From Chloroflexota bacterium (GTDB lineage Bacteria > Chloroflexota > Anaerolineae > Aggregatilineales > Phototrophicaceae): DNA of 32,121 nt. The stretch lies in assembly GCA_026706455.1 (NCBI GenBank), contig JAPOYS010000179.1:1-32121 (forward strand), read 5' to 3'. The translations under genes were made by a program, and so were the position numbers. This document shows positions 1-7,595 of the stretch, piece by piece. Each line of letters starts with the position of its first letter. Position 1 is the stretch's first letter. The notes under the pieces were generated by a model. The model was not told the DNA's origin, made no database searches, and was given only the letters and a program-made list of their open reading frames with translations.

Positions 1-2
1 AA

Positions 3-791
3 GCTAATATCGTCGATCCGCTCGGCATGTCGGATACGCGTCCCGTGCCGCAAAGCGACGACCGGCAGCTGGCAACGGGCTATTCCCAACTCAACGACAA
101 TTACGAACGGCGGACCATGCCCTTCTTCTTGATGAACGGATTTGAAGCCTCCGCCAACTTCGCCTCATCGGTCAAGGACCTGGTCAAGTACGCCGCCTTC
201 CACCTCAGCGGCGAAGACAACGCCGTCCTCTCGCCCCACTCGCTGCGCGACATGCACCGCATCCACTGGCTGGAGCCATCCTGGAATAGCGGCTACGGCT
301 TGGGCAGCATGCAATACAAATTGGGCGATTGGTCCATCAGCGGCCACTCCGGCGGCTACCCGGGCTACCTGACCGGCTTCACGCTATGCCGCGACCACAA
401 GACAGCGCTGATCGTACTTACAAACGCGCTGGGCAGCGCGCCGCCCGAATACATCAACCGCGGCTACAAACTCGTCTTGCCCGAACTCATCAAGGCGACC
501 GAAGCGGACCCGCCCGAAGCCAAAGCCGAATGGCAAGCATACCTGGGCGAGTACGTTCACGATTGGGGCTATGAGAAGGTCATCCTGCGCGCCGGCCAGC
601 TGCAAATCGTCTCGCTGGACGCCATGGAATATCCGCCGATCGTCCTTGAGCCGACCGAAGCCGAACATGTCTTCACGATTCAAGAGCAAGGCGGCTCAAA
701 CGAAACCCTGCGCTTCGAGCTGAATGAATCCGGCGCTGTCGTGAGAATGTGGCTGCGCAATGAGTACGCCTACAAAAGACGCCCAGATTGA
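3..791 (+). CDS. Serine beta-lactamase-like hydrolase, 3' part (5' end outside window)
   Basis: The frame is open from the left edge. Its first residues read ANIVDPLGMSDTR, the usual 'PLGM..T' stretch of class C beta-lactamase/DD-peptidase-like enzymes, so the ATG at 27 is internal and the gene begins upstream. The SxxK nucleophile motif lies outside the window. The third active-site motif is present as HSGG (345-356), the HxG variant of KTG common in this family. A separate C-terminal domain of about 90 residues follows (AYLGEYVHDWGYEKVIL), like the beta-rich tails of many family members. The enzyme probably acts as an esterase or peptidase; the substrate cannot be told. The stop lies 9 bp before the S9 peptidase start, which suggests co-transcription. 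Confidence 0.85.
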   Translation, partial: ANIVDPLGMSDTRPVPQSDDRQLATGYSQLNDNYERRTMPFFLMNGFEASANFASSVKDLVKYAAFHLSGEDNAVLSPHSLRDMHRIHWLEPSWNSGYGLGSMQYKLGDWSISGHSGGYPGYLTGFTLCRDHKTALIVLTNALGSAPPEYINRGYKLVLPELIKATEADPPEAKAEWQAYLGEYVHDWGYEKVILRAGQLQIVSLDAMEYPPIVLEPTEAEHVFTIQEQGGSNETLRFELNESGAVVRMWLRNEYAYKRRPD

Positions 792-800
792 GAGATTGAC

Positions 801-2738
801 ATGACAGAGAGCGGCGGCAAACGCAGTTTCGGCTTGTTGGATGACCTGCGCTACGCCCGAATCGGCAGCGCCCGCTTGTCTCCCAGCGGCGCCCTAGCCG
901 TCTGCGATGTGACCCGGCACGATCTCGACAAAGACATAACAACCACATCAATTTGGCGCATCGACTTGGCCAGCGGAGACGCGCGACAGCTGACGCAAGC
1001 GGGCGGCCGCAACGCCTCGCCTTCCTGGTCGCCGGACGGTGAGCAGATCGCCTTTCTCTCCGACCGCGCCGGCGCGAAGCAAATCTTCCTGCTGCCGATT
1101 GACGGCGGAGACGCGCGGCAGTTCACTCATCTCCCGCAAGGCGTCGACGGTCCGCCAGTTTGGTCGCCAGATGGAGAAACGATCGCCTTCACCGCCCCAT
1201 CGCAAGCCGAACCCAGAGACCCCTCCGCCCCCTACCGCGTGACGCGAACTGTCTATCGCTTTGACGGCATCGGCTATCTTGATGAGGCCGTCCAAAACAT
1301 CTACATTCAGCCGATAGACAGCGACGAGGCTATACAACTTACGGATGACCCGCACCTCGATCGTACTTTGCGCTGGTCGCCCGATAGCCGCCAACTGCTA
1401 TATCTGGCCTCCTTCGACCCCGACCGATCGGACTTGTTCTCAGCCAAGCTGCGCATCGTCAATCTGGATGGCGACATCGAAGAGATTCTCGGGCTGGATT
1501 GGGGCTTCATCAAAAGCGCCGGCTGGCTGCCCGATGGCAAGGGCATTCTTGCAGTCGCTTCGCGCGGCGATCAGCCGATGGCGACCAAAGACGACCTGTG
1601 GATTATCGACCGCGAGGGCGGAGAGTTCGTCAACCGCACAGCCGATTTGCCCACCGGCGTCGAAGTGGAGTGGTTTCCCGTCTTCAGCGCCGCCAAGATC
1701 CTGCACTCGGATTCGACCGTGCTCGTCAACGTTGTCGAACGCGGCCGGAAAGGCGTCTACGAAGTCGCCTTGCGCGGAGAGCGGCAATGGCGCCCCTTGT
1801 TAGGCGGCAAGAGAACAACCGCGCTGCAGGATGCCAATGACAAATCGATGCTGTTCCTCTCGGGCGATTTGGAGAATCCGGGCGAGTTGCATATCGCCGA
1901 TATAGACGGGAGCAACGAGCGCCAAATCACGCGCTTCAATCATGAGCTGCGAGACCAGCTCGACTTCGCAAATGTCGAAGAACTACACTACGAGACCGAA
2001 GACGGCGCGCAGATTCAGGGCTGGCTGCTGCAGCCGAATCATGGCGAGCCGCCCTACCCCGCCATCCTCTACATTCATGGCGGCCCGCACGGCTGGTACG
2101 GCTACAACTACGGCAGCGATTTCCAGATGCTCGCTGGCGCCGGCTACGCTGTGCTCTTCGTCAATCCGCGCGGCTCCACCGGTTATGGCGACGCCTTCGC
2201 CACCGCGCTCTCGGGCAGCTGGGGCGCGCTCGATCACAAAGACCTCCTCGCCGGCGTCGACCACGCCATTGAAGCCGGCTTCGTCGACCCCAACCGGCTG
2301 GGCATCTGCGGCCTTTCCTACGGCGGCTACCTCACCTGCTACACCATTGGACAGACGAATCGCTTCAAGGCGGCGGTCGCCGAGAATCCGATTACCGATC
2401 TCGTCAGCCGTTACGGCACAGCTGATATGGGTCCCTGGGGATCGCTCAGCGAGCTAGGCGGCAAACCGCATGAGATACCCGATGTCTACCGGCGCGGCTC
2501 GCCCGTCGCCTACGCCCACAACTGCAGGACGCCGACGCTCCTGATTCAGTGCGAAGAAGACTATCGCTGCCCAGCCGGGCAAGCGGAGCAATTCTACAGC
2601 CACCTGAAAGCCAACGGCTGCGTCGTCGAGATGCTGCGCATTCCGGGCGCGGCGCACGTGGCCTCCATCTCCGGACCAATCCGCATTCAGAAAGCCCAGA
2701 ACGAAGCACTATTGGACTGGATGCAGCGCTACGTGTAG
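801..2738 (+). CDS. S9 family peptidase (prolyl oligopeptidase / acylaminoacyl-peptidase type)
   Basis: This 645-aa protein has the two-part S9 architecture. Residues about 20-370 contain PD40/WD40-like propeller repeats (SPSWSPDGEQIAFLSDR, PPVWSPDGETIAF). Residues about 390-645 form an alpha/beta hydrolase domain. The nucleophile is Ser506 in GLSYGGY. Asp587 (EEDYRCP) and His619 (PGAAHV) complete the likely triad, and HGGPHGWYG before it fits the oxyanion region. Members hydrolyse short peptides or acyl-peptides, usually in the cytoplasm; no signal peptide is visible. The ATG at 801 follows a GAGAG ribosome-binding site, 9 bp after the beta-lactamase-like gene, so the two probably form a hydrolase operon. 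Length is normal for S9C enzymes. The exact substrate is not predictable. Confidence 0.93.
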   Translation: MTESGGKRSFGLLDDLRYARIGSARLSPSGALAVCDVTRHDLDKDITTTSIWRIDLASGDARQLTQAGGRNASPSWSPDGEQIAFLSDRAGAKQIFLLPIDGGDARQFTHLPQGVDGPPVWSPDGETIAFTAPSQAEPRDPSAPYRVTRTVYRFDGIGYLDEAVQNIYIQPIDSDEAIQLTDDPHLDRTLRWSPDSRQLLYLASFDPDRSDLFSAKLRIVNLDGDIEEILGLDWGFIKSAGWLPDGKGILAVASRGDQPMATKDDLWIIDREGGEFVNRTADLPTGVEVEWFPVFSAAKILHSDSTVLVNVVERGRKGVYEVALRGERQWRPLLGGKRTTALQDANDKSMLFLSGDLENPGELHIADIDGSNERQITRFNHELRDQLDFANVEELHYETEDGAQIQGWLLQPNHGEPPYPAILYIHGGPHGWYGYNYGSDFQMLAGAGYAVLFVNPRGSTGYGDAFATALSGSWGALDHKDLLAGVDHAIEAGFVDPNRLGICGLSYGGYLTCYTIGQTNRFKAAVAENPITDLVSRYGTADMGPWGSLSELGGKPHEIPDVYRRGSPVAYAHNCRTPTLLIQCEEDYRCPAGQAEQFYSHLKANGCVVEMLRIPGAAHVASISGPIRIQKAQNEALLDWMQRYV

Positions 2739-2760
2739 GGTTGAGCGACCCGCCGCGCAT

Positions 2761-2789
2761 TTGGCAAGCGCGCCCGCCGTCGCTATAAT
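2761..2789 (+). promoter_or_regulatory. Sigma70-type promoter for the rhodanese gene
   Basis: TTGGCA (2761-2766), a 17-bp spacer and TATAAT (2784-2789) lie just upstream of the rhodanese ATG at 2822, with GGAG at 2811-2814. This is a near-consensus housekeeping promoter read directly from the sequence. It makes the rhodanese a separate transcription unit from the S9 peptidase. Confidence 0.75.
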
Positions 2790-2821
2790 GCCCGCAACTG
2801 CCGTCCAGCCGGAGCGCAGCC

Positions 2822-3187
2822 ATGATCACCGACATCAGCAGCGAAGACTTCCGCAGCCAATTCGCCAGCGGCGCCAGCGGCGAGTACACATTCATCGATG
2901 TGCGCGAAGAGGATGAACACGCCGAAGTCCACATCCCCGGGACGATAAACATTCCGCTCAGCGAGTTGCCGGCGCGCCTCGACGAAATCAGCGAAGAGAC
3001 GCCTGTCGTGCTCGTCTGCAATACCGGCGTCCGCTCAGAGCAAGCGGCCCTCTTCCTGGCCGGCATGGGCTACGACCAAGACCTAATCTACAATCTGGAA
3101 GACGGCACCAAGGGCTGGCGGCAGAAAGGCTACAAAGTAGAATGTAGGGGCGAGGCGGTGACTCGCCCGCCAGGGAGTAGAATGTAG
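2822..3187 (+). CDS. Rhodanese-like domain protein
   Basis: The 121-aa single-domain protein has the rhodanese fold signatures: FIDVREEDEHAEVHIPGTINIPL (given here as FIDVREEDEHAEVH followed by IPGTINIPL) and the active-site loop CNTGVRS with catalytic Cys66. Such proteins carry persulfide sulfur for thiosulfate detoxification, Fe-S assembly or cofactor sulfuration. GGAG lies 7 bp before the ATG and a strong promoter precedes it. From codon 106 onward the frame runs into a dispersed hairpin repeat (3137-3210), so the last 16 residues (VECRGEAVTRPPGSRM) are repeat-encoded and the stop TAG lies in the second repeat copy. The native protein probably ended near GYK. The next gene is a molybdenum hydroxylase, which needs a sulfurated or sulfido cofactor in many relatives. 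A link is possible but unproven. Confidence 0.88.
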   Translation: MITDISSEDFRSQFASGASGEYTFIDVREEDEHAEVHIPGTINIPLSELPARLDEISEETPVVLVCNTGVRSEQAALFLAGMGYDQDLIYNLEDGTKGWRQKGYKVECRGEAVTRPPGSRM

Positions 3188-3210
3188 AGGCGAGGCGGTG
3201 ACTCGCCCGC
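3137..3210 (+). repeat. Tandem pair of GTAGGGGCGA-type repeats (40-bp period)
   Basis: Two copies of a 34-bp unit starting GTAGAATGTAG lie at 3137-3170 and 3177-3210. They contain GGGGCGAGGCGGTGACTCGCCC and differ at one base (G to A at 3188). The outer arms GGCGA/TCGCC can pair, but the inner part is less complementary than in other copies of this family. The first copy is translated as the rhodanese C-terminus and the second supplies its stop codon. Confidence 0.85.
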
Positions 3211-3253
3211 AAGCCGCTGCTTGATTTCATAAAATGCGAAGGAGTTCCCCCCA

Positions 3254-5545
3254 ATGGTTTTACGCTCAATGATCGGCGCAAGCGTCAAACGAAAAGAGGA
3301 CCCCAGTCTCATCACCGGCGCTGGCAAGTACGTCGGCGATGTCAAGCTGCCCAACATGCATCATATCGCCTTCCTGCGCAGCCCCTACGCGCAGGCCAAA
3401 ATCCTGGGTATTGATGTCTCGGCCGCAGCGCGCGAAGGCGTTGTTGCGGTAGTCACCGGCGACGACATGCGCGATCAATGGGAACCGGTGCCGGTAGCCG
3501 GCGGCGACCGCGCGCTGGAACATTACAGCCATCTGGCGCTGTCGGTCGATCGCGTTCGCCATGTTGGCGAAGCGGTGGCGGCTGTCATCGCGAGCAGCCC
3601 CGAAATCGCCGCGGACGCGCTGGATGATATCGAAGTCGAATGGGAAGAGCTTCCCGCAGCTGCCGATCTGCTCAGCGCCTACAGCGGCGACGCCCCGCCG
3701 GTATTTGACAGTCTCGACAGCAACATCGTCGACGAGGGTGAAACGAAGACGGACGATGTCGACGAAGTCTTCGCCAATGCGCCCCACACCCTAAGCCAGC
3801 GCATGTTCAACCAGCGCCTGGCTGGCGTGCCGATGGAAGTGCGGGCTGTCGTCGCCGCGCCCGATGCCGTCACCGGCGGGCTCACGCTCTGGTCCAGCAC
3901 CCAGATCCCGCACGGCCTGCGCAGCGCCTTGGCTGGCGTCCTGCGCCTGCCGGAGAGCACGCTGCGTGTGATCGCGCCCAATGTCGGCGGCGGCTTCGGC
4001 GTCAAGAATCAGCTCTATCCCGAAGAAATCGTTGCCGCCAAGCTGGCGCAAATCCACAACATGCCGCTGAAATGGGCGGGCACGCGCGCCGAACACTTCA
4101 TCTCTACAACCCATGGCCGCTCGCAGATCGCCGATATCGAAGTCGCATTCGACGATGCGGGGCGCATCCTCGGCTTGCGCCTGCACGTAATCGGCGAGTT
4201 GGGCGCTTACCCGCCTTTCTACGACATCGCCCATCTGACCGGCTTGATGGCGACCGGCAACTACGATATCCAGTCGGTGCATTTCAAAGCCAGCAACGTC
4301 TTCACCAATACGGTCGCGGTGGCCGCCTATCGCGGCGCTGGAAGACCCGAAGCCATTTATTATGTCGAGCGCGCCATCGAAATGATCGCCGACGAACTGG
4401 GCCTCGACGCCGCCGATGTGCGCCGCCGCAATTACATCCAGCCCGAGCAGTTCCCCTACAAAACTCCGACCGGCTCCACCTACGACAGCGGCGATTACGA
4501 ATCGAATCTGAACACGGCGCTCGAAACATCGAATTACGCCGCCCTGCGCGCCGAACAAGCGGAGCGCCGCGCCAATGGCTCGGGGGCGCTGCTCGGCATC
4601 GGCTTGGCGACCTATGTCGAGATGTGCGGCTTCGGTCCCTACGAGAGCGGCTTGGTGCGTGTGGAACCCAGCGGCACGGTCAGCGTCTATACCGGCACAT
4701 CGCCTCACGGACAGGGCTTGCAAACGACCTTCGCGCAGATGGTCGCCGATGAGATCGGCGCTGACTACGACGATATCGTCGTGCGCCACGGCGACACCGG
4801 TTCACAGCCGGTCGGCGTCGGCACCTTTGGCAGCCGCAGCCTGGCGATCGGCGGCTCCGCCATCCATCGCGCCTCGGAGAAGGTGCGCGAGAAAGCGATC
4901 AAAATTGCCGCCCACATGCTGGAAGCCTCGCCCGGCGATATCGAATTCGCTGAGGGCGAGTACCGTGTCAAGGGCGTGCCAAGCCGCAGCCTGCGCCTGG
5001 GCGAGATCGCCGCGCGCGCCTACTCAGACAACCTGCCGGATGACATCGAGACCGGTTTGGAAGCCACCGACTTCTTCCGCCCGCCCGACTTCATCTATCC
5101 CTTCGGCACCCACGTCGCCGTGGTTGAAGTCGAACGCGATACGGGCAGCATCAGCCTGCGCGAGTTCTATTCGGTCGACGACTGCGGTCCCCGCATCAGC
5201 CCGCTGCTGGTCGAGGGGCAGATCCACGGCGGACTGGCGCAGGGCATCGGCCAAGCCTTGCTGGAGGAAGTGGTATTCGACGAGCAGGGTCAACTGCTGA
5301 CCGGCACGATGATGGATTACACCATGCCGCGCGCCGATAACTTCCCGCCCTTCACCATCGCCAAGACAGTAACCGAGACGACGCTCAATCCGCTGGGCGC
5401 CAAAGGCATCGGCGAAGCCGCCACCATCGGCTCGACGCCGGCTGTCGTCAATGCGGTGGTTGACGCGCTCGAACCCTTCGGCGTCCGCCATCTCGATATG
5501 CCGCTGACCGCGCCGCGCATCTGGAAAGCGATCAACGCGGGCTGA
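3254..5545 (+). CDS. Xanthine dehydrogenase family molybdopterin-binding subunit (form II CoxL-like)
   Basis: This 763-aa protein spans the whole molybdenum-binding large subunit of the xanthine oxidase/aerobic CO dehydrogenase family. It opens with IGASVKRKEDPSLITGAGKYVGDV, here split as IGASVKRKEDP and LITGAGKYVGDV. The active-site loop reads AYRGAGR (residues 358-364), which marks form II CoxL-like proteins rather than true form I CO dehydrogenase (AYxCSFR). The catalytic glutamate is in GAKGIGEAAT (Glu721), and molybdopterin-contacting stretches such as NVGGGFGVKNQ are present. GGAG at 3241-3244 supports the ATG at 3254. The substrate is unknown; relatives oxidise purines, aldehydes or N-heterocycles. 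Neither the FAD subunit (CoxM-like) nor the 2Fe-2S subunit (CoxS-like) is next to it, so partners must be encoded elsewhere or in trans. Confidence 0.92.
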   Translation: MVLRSMIGASVKRKEDPSLITGAGKYVGDVKLPNMHHIAFLRSPYAQAKILGIDVSAAAREGVVAVVTGDDMRDQWEPVPVAGGDRALEHYSHLALSVDRVRHVGEAVAAVIASSPEIAADALDDIEVEWEELPAAADLLSAYSGDAPPVFDSLDSNIVDEGETKTDDVDEVFANAPHTLSQRMFNQRLAGVPMEVRAVVAAPDAVTGGLTLWSSTQIPHGLRSALAGVLRLPESTLRVIAPNVGGGFGVKNQLYPEEIVAAKLAQIHNMPLKWAGTRAEHFISTTHGRSQIADIEVAFDDAGRILGLRLHVIGELGAYPPFYDIAHLTGLMATGNYDIQSVHFKASNVFTNTVAVAAYRGAGRPEAIYYVERAIEMIADELGLDAADVRRRNYIQPEQFPYKTPTGSTYDSGDYESNLNTALETSNYAALRAEQAERRANGSGALLGIGLATYVEMCGFGPYESGLVRVEPSGTVSVYTGTSPHGQGLQTTFAQMVADEIGADYDDIVVRHGDTGSQPVGVGTFGSRSLAIGGSAIHRASEKVREKAIKIAAHMLEASPGDIEFAEGEYRVKGVPSRSLRLGEIAARAYSDNLPDDIETGLEATDFFRPPDFIYPFGTHVAVVEVERDTGSISLREFYSVDDCGPRISPLLVEGQIHGGLAQGIGQALLEEVVFDEQGQLLTGTMMDYTMPRADNFPPFTIAKTVTETTLNPLGAKGIGEAATIGSTPAVVNAVVDALEPFGVRHLDMPLTAPRIWKAINAG

Positions 5546-5562
5546 TCGACCGGTCGCAAGCC

Positions 5563-6156
5563 ATGTCAGCCAGCTACTCCCTCACGCGCGACCTCGACGA
5601 ACTCAAGCGAATGGTCGAGCGCCTGGGCGACTACCTCTTGGGCGACGCCATGTACCTGCCCGTCGGCGGCGGCTTCTTCCGCGGATCCAGCACACCGCAG
5701 ATGACAATTGGCACGCTGCTGCTCAGGCGGCGGCGGCTCGCCCAGCTGCGCGCCAAACTAAAGCGGGCCGATGGTTTCCGCCTCGATGACGCGCTGGCGC
5801 AACATGACGATCTGCAGCGCGAATGGACGCTGCATTATGAGCAGAAGCTACGGCGCGAAGTCCCGATGCGGCTGAAACTGATGGCCGCCTTCTTCCGCGA
5901 ATGCAGCGAAAACCCGCGTGATTGCGCCGGCGCTTACCCGGCCGAGGCGCTGCGCCGCACGATCGTGGCTGAAATCCTGCTCGCCTTGGATGAATTCAGC
6001 TATGAGCAGCGCGAAGCAAGCGGGTCAGTAAAGCAGGCCGATCAATCTCTCCGCGGGCTGCTGCAGGCCGGCGAATTCATCTGGTCGCCAGCGCTGGAGG
6101 CGGTCTATCCGCGCACAACGTTTTGGTGGCTGTACGGGGGTCCCGGCGCCACGTGA
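5563..6156 (+). CDS. Hypothetical protein, 197 aa
   Basis: I do not recognise a family. The protein is soluble, charged and mostly helical in appearance. It has an Arg-rich patch (LLLRRRRLAQLRAKLKRADG) about residues 51-70, then a helical middle (MRLKLMAAFFRECSENP) and a C-terminal aromatic stretch (VYPRTTFWWLYGGPGAT). No signal peptide or membrane segment is seen. It lies 17 bp after the CoxL-like gene on the same strand with no clear ribosome-binding site of its own, which suggests translation in the same operon. It could be a small partner of the CoxL-like subunit, but nothing in the sequence shows that. The coding frame is convincing from length and codon use. Confidence 0.7.
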   Translation: MSASYSLTRDLDELKRMVERLGDYLLGDAMYLPVGGGFFRGSSTPQMTIGTLLLRRRRLAQLRAKLKRADGFRLDDALAQHDDLQREWTLHYEQKLRREVPMRLKLMAAFFRECSENPRDCAGAYPAEALRRTIVAEILLALDEFSYEQREASGSVKQADQSLRGLLQAGEFIWSPALEAVYPRTTFWWLYGGPGAT

Positions 6157-6164
6157 CGCGCTCA

Positions 6165-6192
6165 TTAAATTCCTTCAACCGTAGTGTATAAT
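6165..6192 (+). promoter_or_regulatory. Promoter of toxin-antitoxin module 1
   Basis: TATAAT at 6187-6192 is preceded at 16 bp by TTAAAT (6165-6170). The 35-bp block ending GTGTATAATC aligns without gaps to the promoters of modules 2 and 3, so it is a diverged copy of the same promoter, with a weaker -35 than their TTGAGT. Confidence 0.6.
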
Positions 6193-6222
6193 CGACTGAC
6201 AGGATAGGTCAGGAGCAGGCTG

Positions 6223-6453
6223 ATGAAGACCTACACCATGGAATCGGCGGTCGCCAACTTCGACGAACTGATGGAAGACGCTCAAAAGGGTCTGACCATC
6301 TACATCATCGGCAGCGATGGTCGGGAATACGAACTGATTCTCAAGCGCATGCCGGAGAACAAGCCACGCAAGCCAGGTATGTTCAAGGGACAAATCAAGA
6401 TCGCGGAAGACTTTGATGACCCCCTGCCCGAGTTTGAACCATACATGAAATGA
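6223..6453 (+). CDS. Phd/YefM-type antitoxin, module 1
   Basis: This is a 76-aa protein (MKTYTMESAVANFDELMEDAQKG at the start, shown here only in outline). The N-terminal half resembles Phd/YefM DNA-binding antitoxins. The C-terminal half (RKPGMFKGQIKI, then DPLPEFEPYMK) is the acidic tail typical of antitoxins paired with COG3744-type PIN toxins. The stop overlaps the toxin ATG by 4 bp (ATGA), the usual translational coupling. CAGGAGC lies upstream of the ATG. The antitoxin is expected to neutralise the following VapC-like nuclease and repress the shared promoter. It is the most diverged of the three antitoxins here. Confidence 0.88.
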   Translation: MKTYTMESAVANFDELMEDAQKGLTIYIIGSDGREYELILKRMPENKPRKPGMFKGQIKIAEDFDDPLPEFEPYMK

Positions 6454-6836
6454 GGTACTTGCTGGACACGTCGTCCTTCCTTTGGTACGTTTCAGATCAT
6501 CAGAGGCTCAGTTCAGTTGCCACCGAACGATTGAATGACCCTGTATCTACGATCCACTTGAGTCTGGTCAGCATCTGGGAAATCGCCATCAAGTTCAACA
6601 TGGGCAAGTTGGAACTTCCCTTGCCCTTCGACGAATTCGTCGATACGACGATTCACAGCTACAGTCTCAGGCTCCTAAACATTCAAATTCCGCATTTGCG
6701 ACGCGTGGCTCGCATACCGTTGCATCACCGCGACCCCTTTGACCGAATGCTCATCGCCCAATCCCTAGTCGAGAATATTGCCATCATCACCAGCGACGCC
6801 GCCTTTGACGCCTACCCCGTCCAGCGCCTCTGGTAG
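6450..6836 (+). CDS. VapC-family PIN-domain toxin, module 1
   Basis: This 128-aa PIN nuclease keeps all expected acidic residues: Asp6 (YLLDTSS), Glu44 (SIWEIAIK), Asp95 and Asp98 (HHRDPFDRM), and Asp116 (ITSDAAFD). VapC toxins are Mg-dependent RNases that cleave tRNA or rRNA when free of antitoxin. The start overlaps the antitoxin stop by 4 bp. The 3' third of the gene is very similar at nucleotide level to the other two toxins in the array, while the 5' two thirds is much more diverged. The target RNA cannot be inferred. Confidence 0.9.
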   Translation: MRYLLDTSSFLWYVSDHQRLSSVATERLNDPVSTIHLSLVSIWEIAIKFNMGKLELPLPFDEFVDTTIHSYSLRLLNIQIPHLRRVARIPLHHRDPFDRMLIAQSLVENIAIITSDAAFDAYPVQRLW

Positions 6837-6851
6837 CCCAGCCGGTCCACA

Positions 6852-6896
6852 ATGACCCTGTTCATCGTCTTCATTTTCGCCGCCCCGCTACTCTAA
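6852..6896 (+). pseudogene. Vestige 1 of the GT-C-like membrane protein gene start
   Basis: The 14-codon frame MTLFIVFIFAAPLL followed by TAA matches MTLFIAFIFAAVLL, the first 14 residues of the membrane protein starting at 8340. It sits at the same place relative to its toxin stop as the true gene does to toxin 3. The distance from 6852 to 7596 to 8340 is exactly 744 bp twice. It is therefore the 5' end of that gene carried along by tandem duplication and cut off at the junction. Confidence 0.8.
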
Positions 6897-6907
6897 CTCA
6901 CCGCTCG

Positions 6908-6935
6908 TTGAGTTCCCGCATCACTGGTGTATAAT
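6908..6935 (+). promoter_or_regulatory. Promoter of toxin-antitoxin module 2
   Basis: TTGAGT (6908-6913), a 16-bp spacer and a perfect TATAAT (6930-6935) precede the antitoxin ATG at 6964, with GGGAGG as the ribosome-binding site. The promoter is identical to that of module 3. Since the Phd-type antitoxin N-termini of modules 2 and 3 are also identical, either antitoxin should be able to repress both. Confidence 0.75.
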
Positions 6936-6963
6936 CTCTTTGGGCGTTCCTGGGAGGCTCGGC

Positions 6964-7194
6964 ATGAAGACATTTACCGTAGCAGAAGCGAAGGCAAACC
7001 TGGACAAGGTACTGGAGCACGCCAAAGAGGGTGGCACCGTCATCCTTATCGGCGAGGACGATCAGGCCTACAAGCTCGTATCCACGCACGTTCCCAAAAA
7101 GGGCCCGCGCAAAGCGGGAAGCGCCAAAGGGGAAATGATCTTAACTGACGAATTTTTCGAGCCTCTGCCTGAATTCAAGCCGTACATGGAATGA
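6964..7194 (+). CDS. Phd/YefM-type antitoxin, module 2
   Basis: The ATG at 6964 is chosen over the in-frame ATG at 6940 because GGGAGG lies just upstream of it, and the resulting 76 aa equals the length of the other two antitoxins. The first 52 residues (MKTFTVAEAKANLDK onward to RKAG) are identical to those of antitoxin 3. The remaining tail (SAKGEMILTDEFFEP, then LPEFKPYME) differs. In this family the N-terminus binds DNA and dimerises, and the C-terminal tail wraps the toxin. The stop overlaps the toxin start by 4 bp. Confidence 0.9.
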   Translation: MKTFTVAEAKANLDKVLEHAKEGGTVILIGEDDQAYKLVSTHVPKKGPRKAGSAKGEMILTDEFFEPLPEFKPYME

Positions 7195-7580
7195 ATTACC
7201 TGCTCGATACATCTTCTTTCCTGTGGTTTGTCCATGACGACAGACGTTTGAGCGCAAGCGCTGCTGACTACATTGAAAGTTCCGACAACGAAGTTTACCT
7301 GAGCATTGCCAGCATTTGGGAAATCGCGATCAAAGTGAATCTGCGAAGAGGACTGGTGCTGCGACGACCATTTCCAGAGTTTATTGATCATCATTTGAAT
7401 ACCAACCAATTTCGGATACTTGGCATCAGAGTTTCTCATCTCAAGCGCTTACATGATTTCCCTCTCCACCACCGAGATCCCTTCGACCGACTTCTAATCG
7501 CCCAATCCCTAGTCGAGAACATTCCCATCATCACCAGTGACGCCGCCTTTGACCTGTACCCCGTCGAGCGCCTCTGGTAG
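7191..7580 (+). CDS. VapC-family PIN-domain toxin, module 2
   Basis: This 129-aa PIN nuclease contains YLLDTSS (Asp6), SIWEIAIK (Glu44) and HHRDPFDRL with two aspartates. Its ITSDAAFD motif supplies the fourth acidic position, so the active site is intact. The last 36 or so residues are identical to those of toxin 3 and differ by only a few from toxin 1, but the N-terminal 90 residues are clearly diverged from both. This mosaic suggests gene conversion or shuffling between neighbouring modules. It is coupled to antitoxin 2 by an ATGA overlap. Confidence 0.9.
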   Translation: MNYLLDTSSFLWFVHDDRRLSASAADYIESSDNEVYLSIASIWEIAIKVNLRRGLVLRRPFPEFIDHHLNTNQFRILGIRVSHLKRLHDFPLHHRDPFDRLLIAQSLVENIPIITSDAAFDLYPVERLW

Positions 7581-7595
7581 CCCAGCCCGCCGACA

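Larger units (their letters stand above)
6852..7115 (+). repeat. 264-bp near-identical direct repeat, copy A
   Basis: This stretch matches 7596-7859 with, by my reading, two mismatches (ATG/TTG at the vestige start and CTA/CTG near its end). It spans the vestige, the promoter, the ribosome-binding site and the first 50 or so codons of the antitoxin. The identity stops abruptly within the antitoxin gene. Similarity also extends leftward at lower identity into the toxin 3' end. Confidence 0.9.

Noticed and set aside
3137..3210. Possible CRISPR array (two direct repeats with short spacing)
   Set aside because: Only two copies exist, the gap is 6 bp, and the unit belongs to the dispersed hairpin family. 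No cas gene is nearby.
3791..4789. 332-aa open frame on the minus strand inside the CoxL-like gene
   Set aside because: It lies wholly antisense to a gene with clear catalytic motifs, its translation has no family pattern, and long antisense frames are expected in GC-rich DNA.
3254..5545. True aerobic CO dehydrogenase large subunit (form I CoxL)
   Set aside because: The active-site loop is AYRGAGR, lacking the cysteine of the AYxCSFR motif, and CoxM and CoxS are absent.
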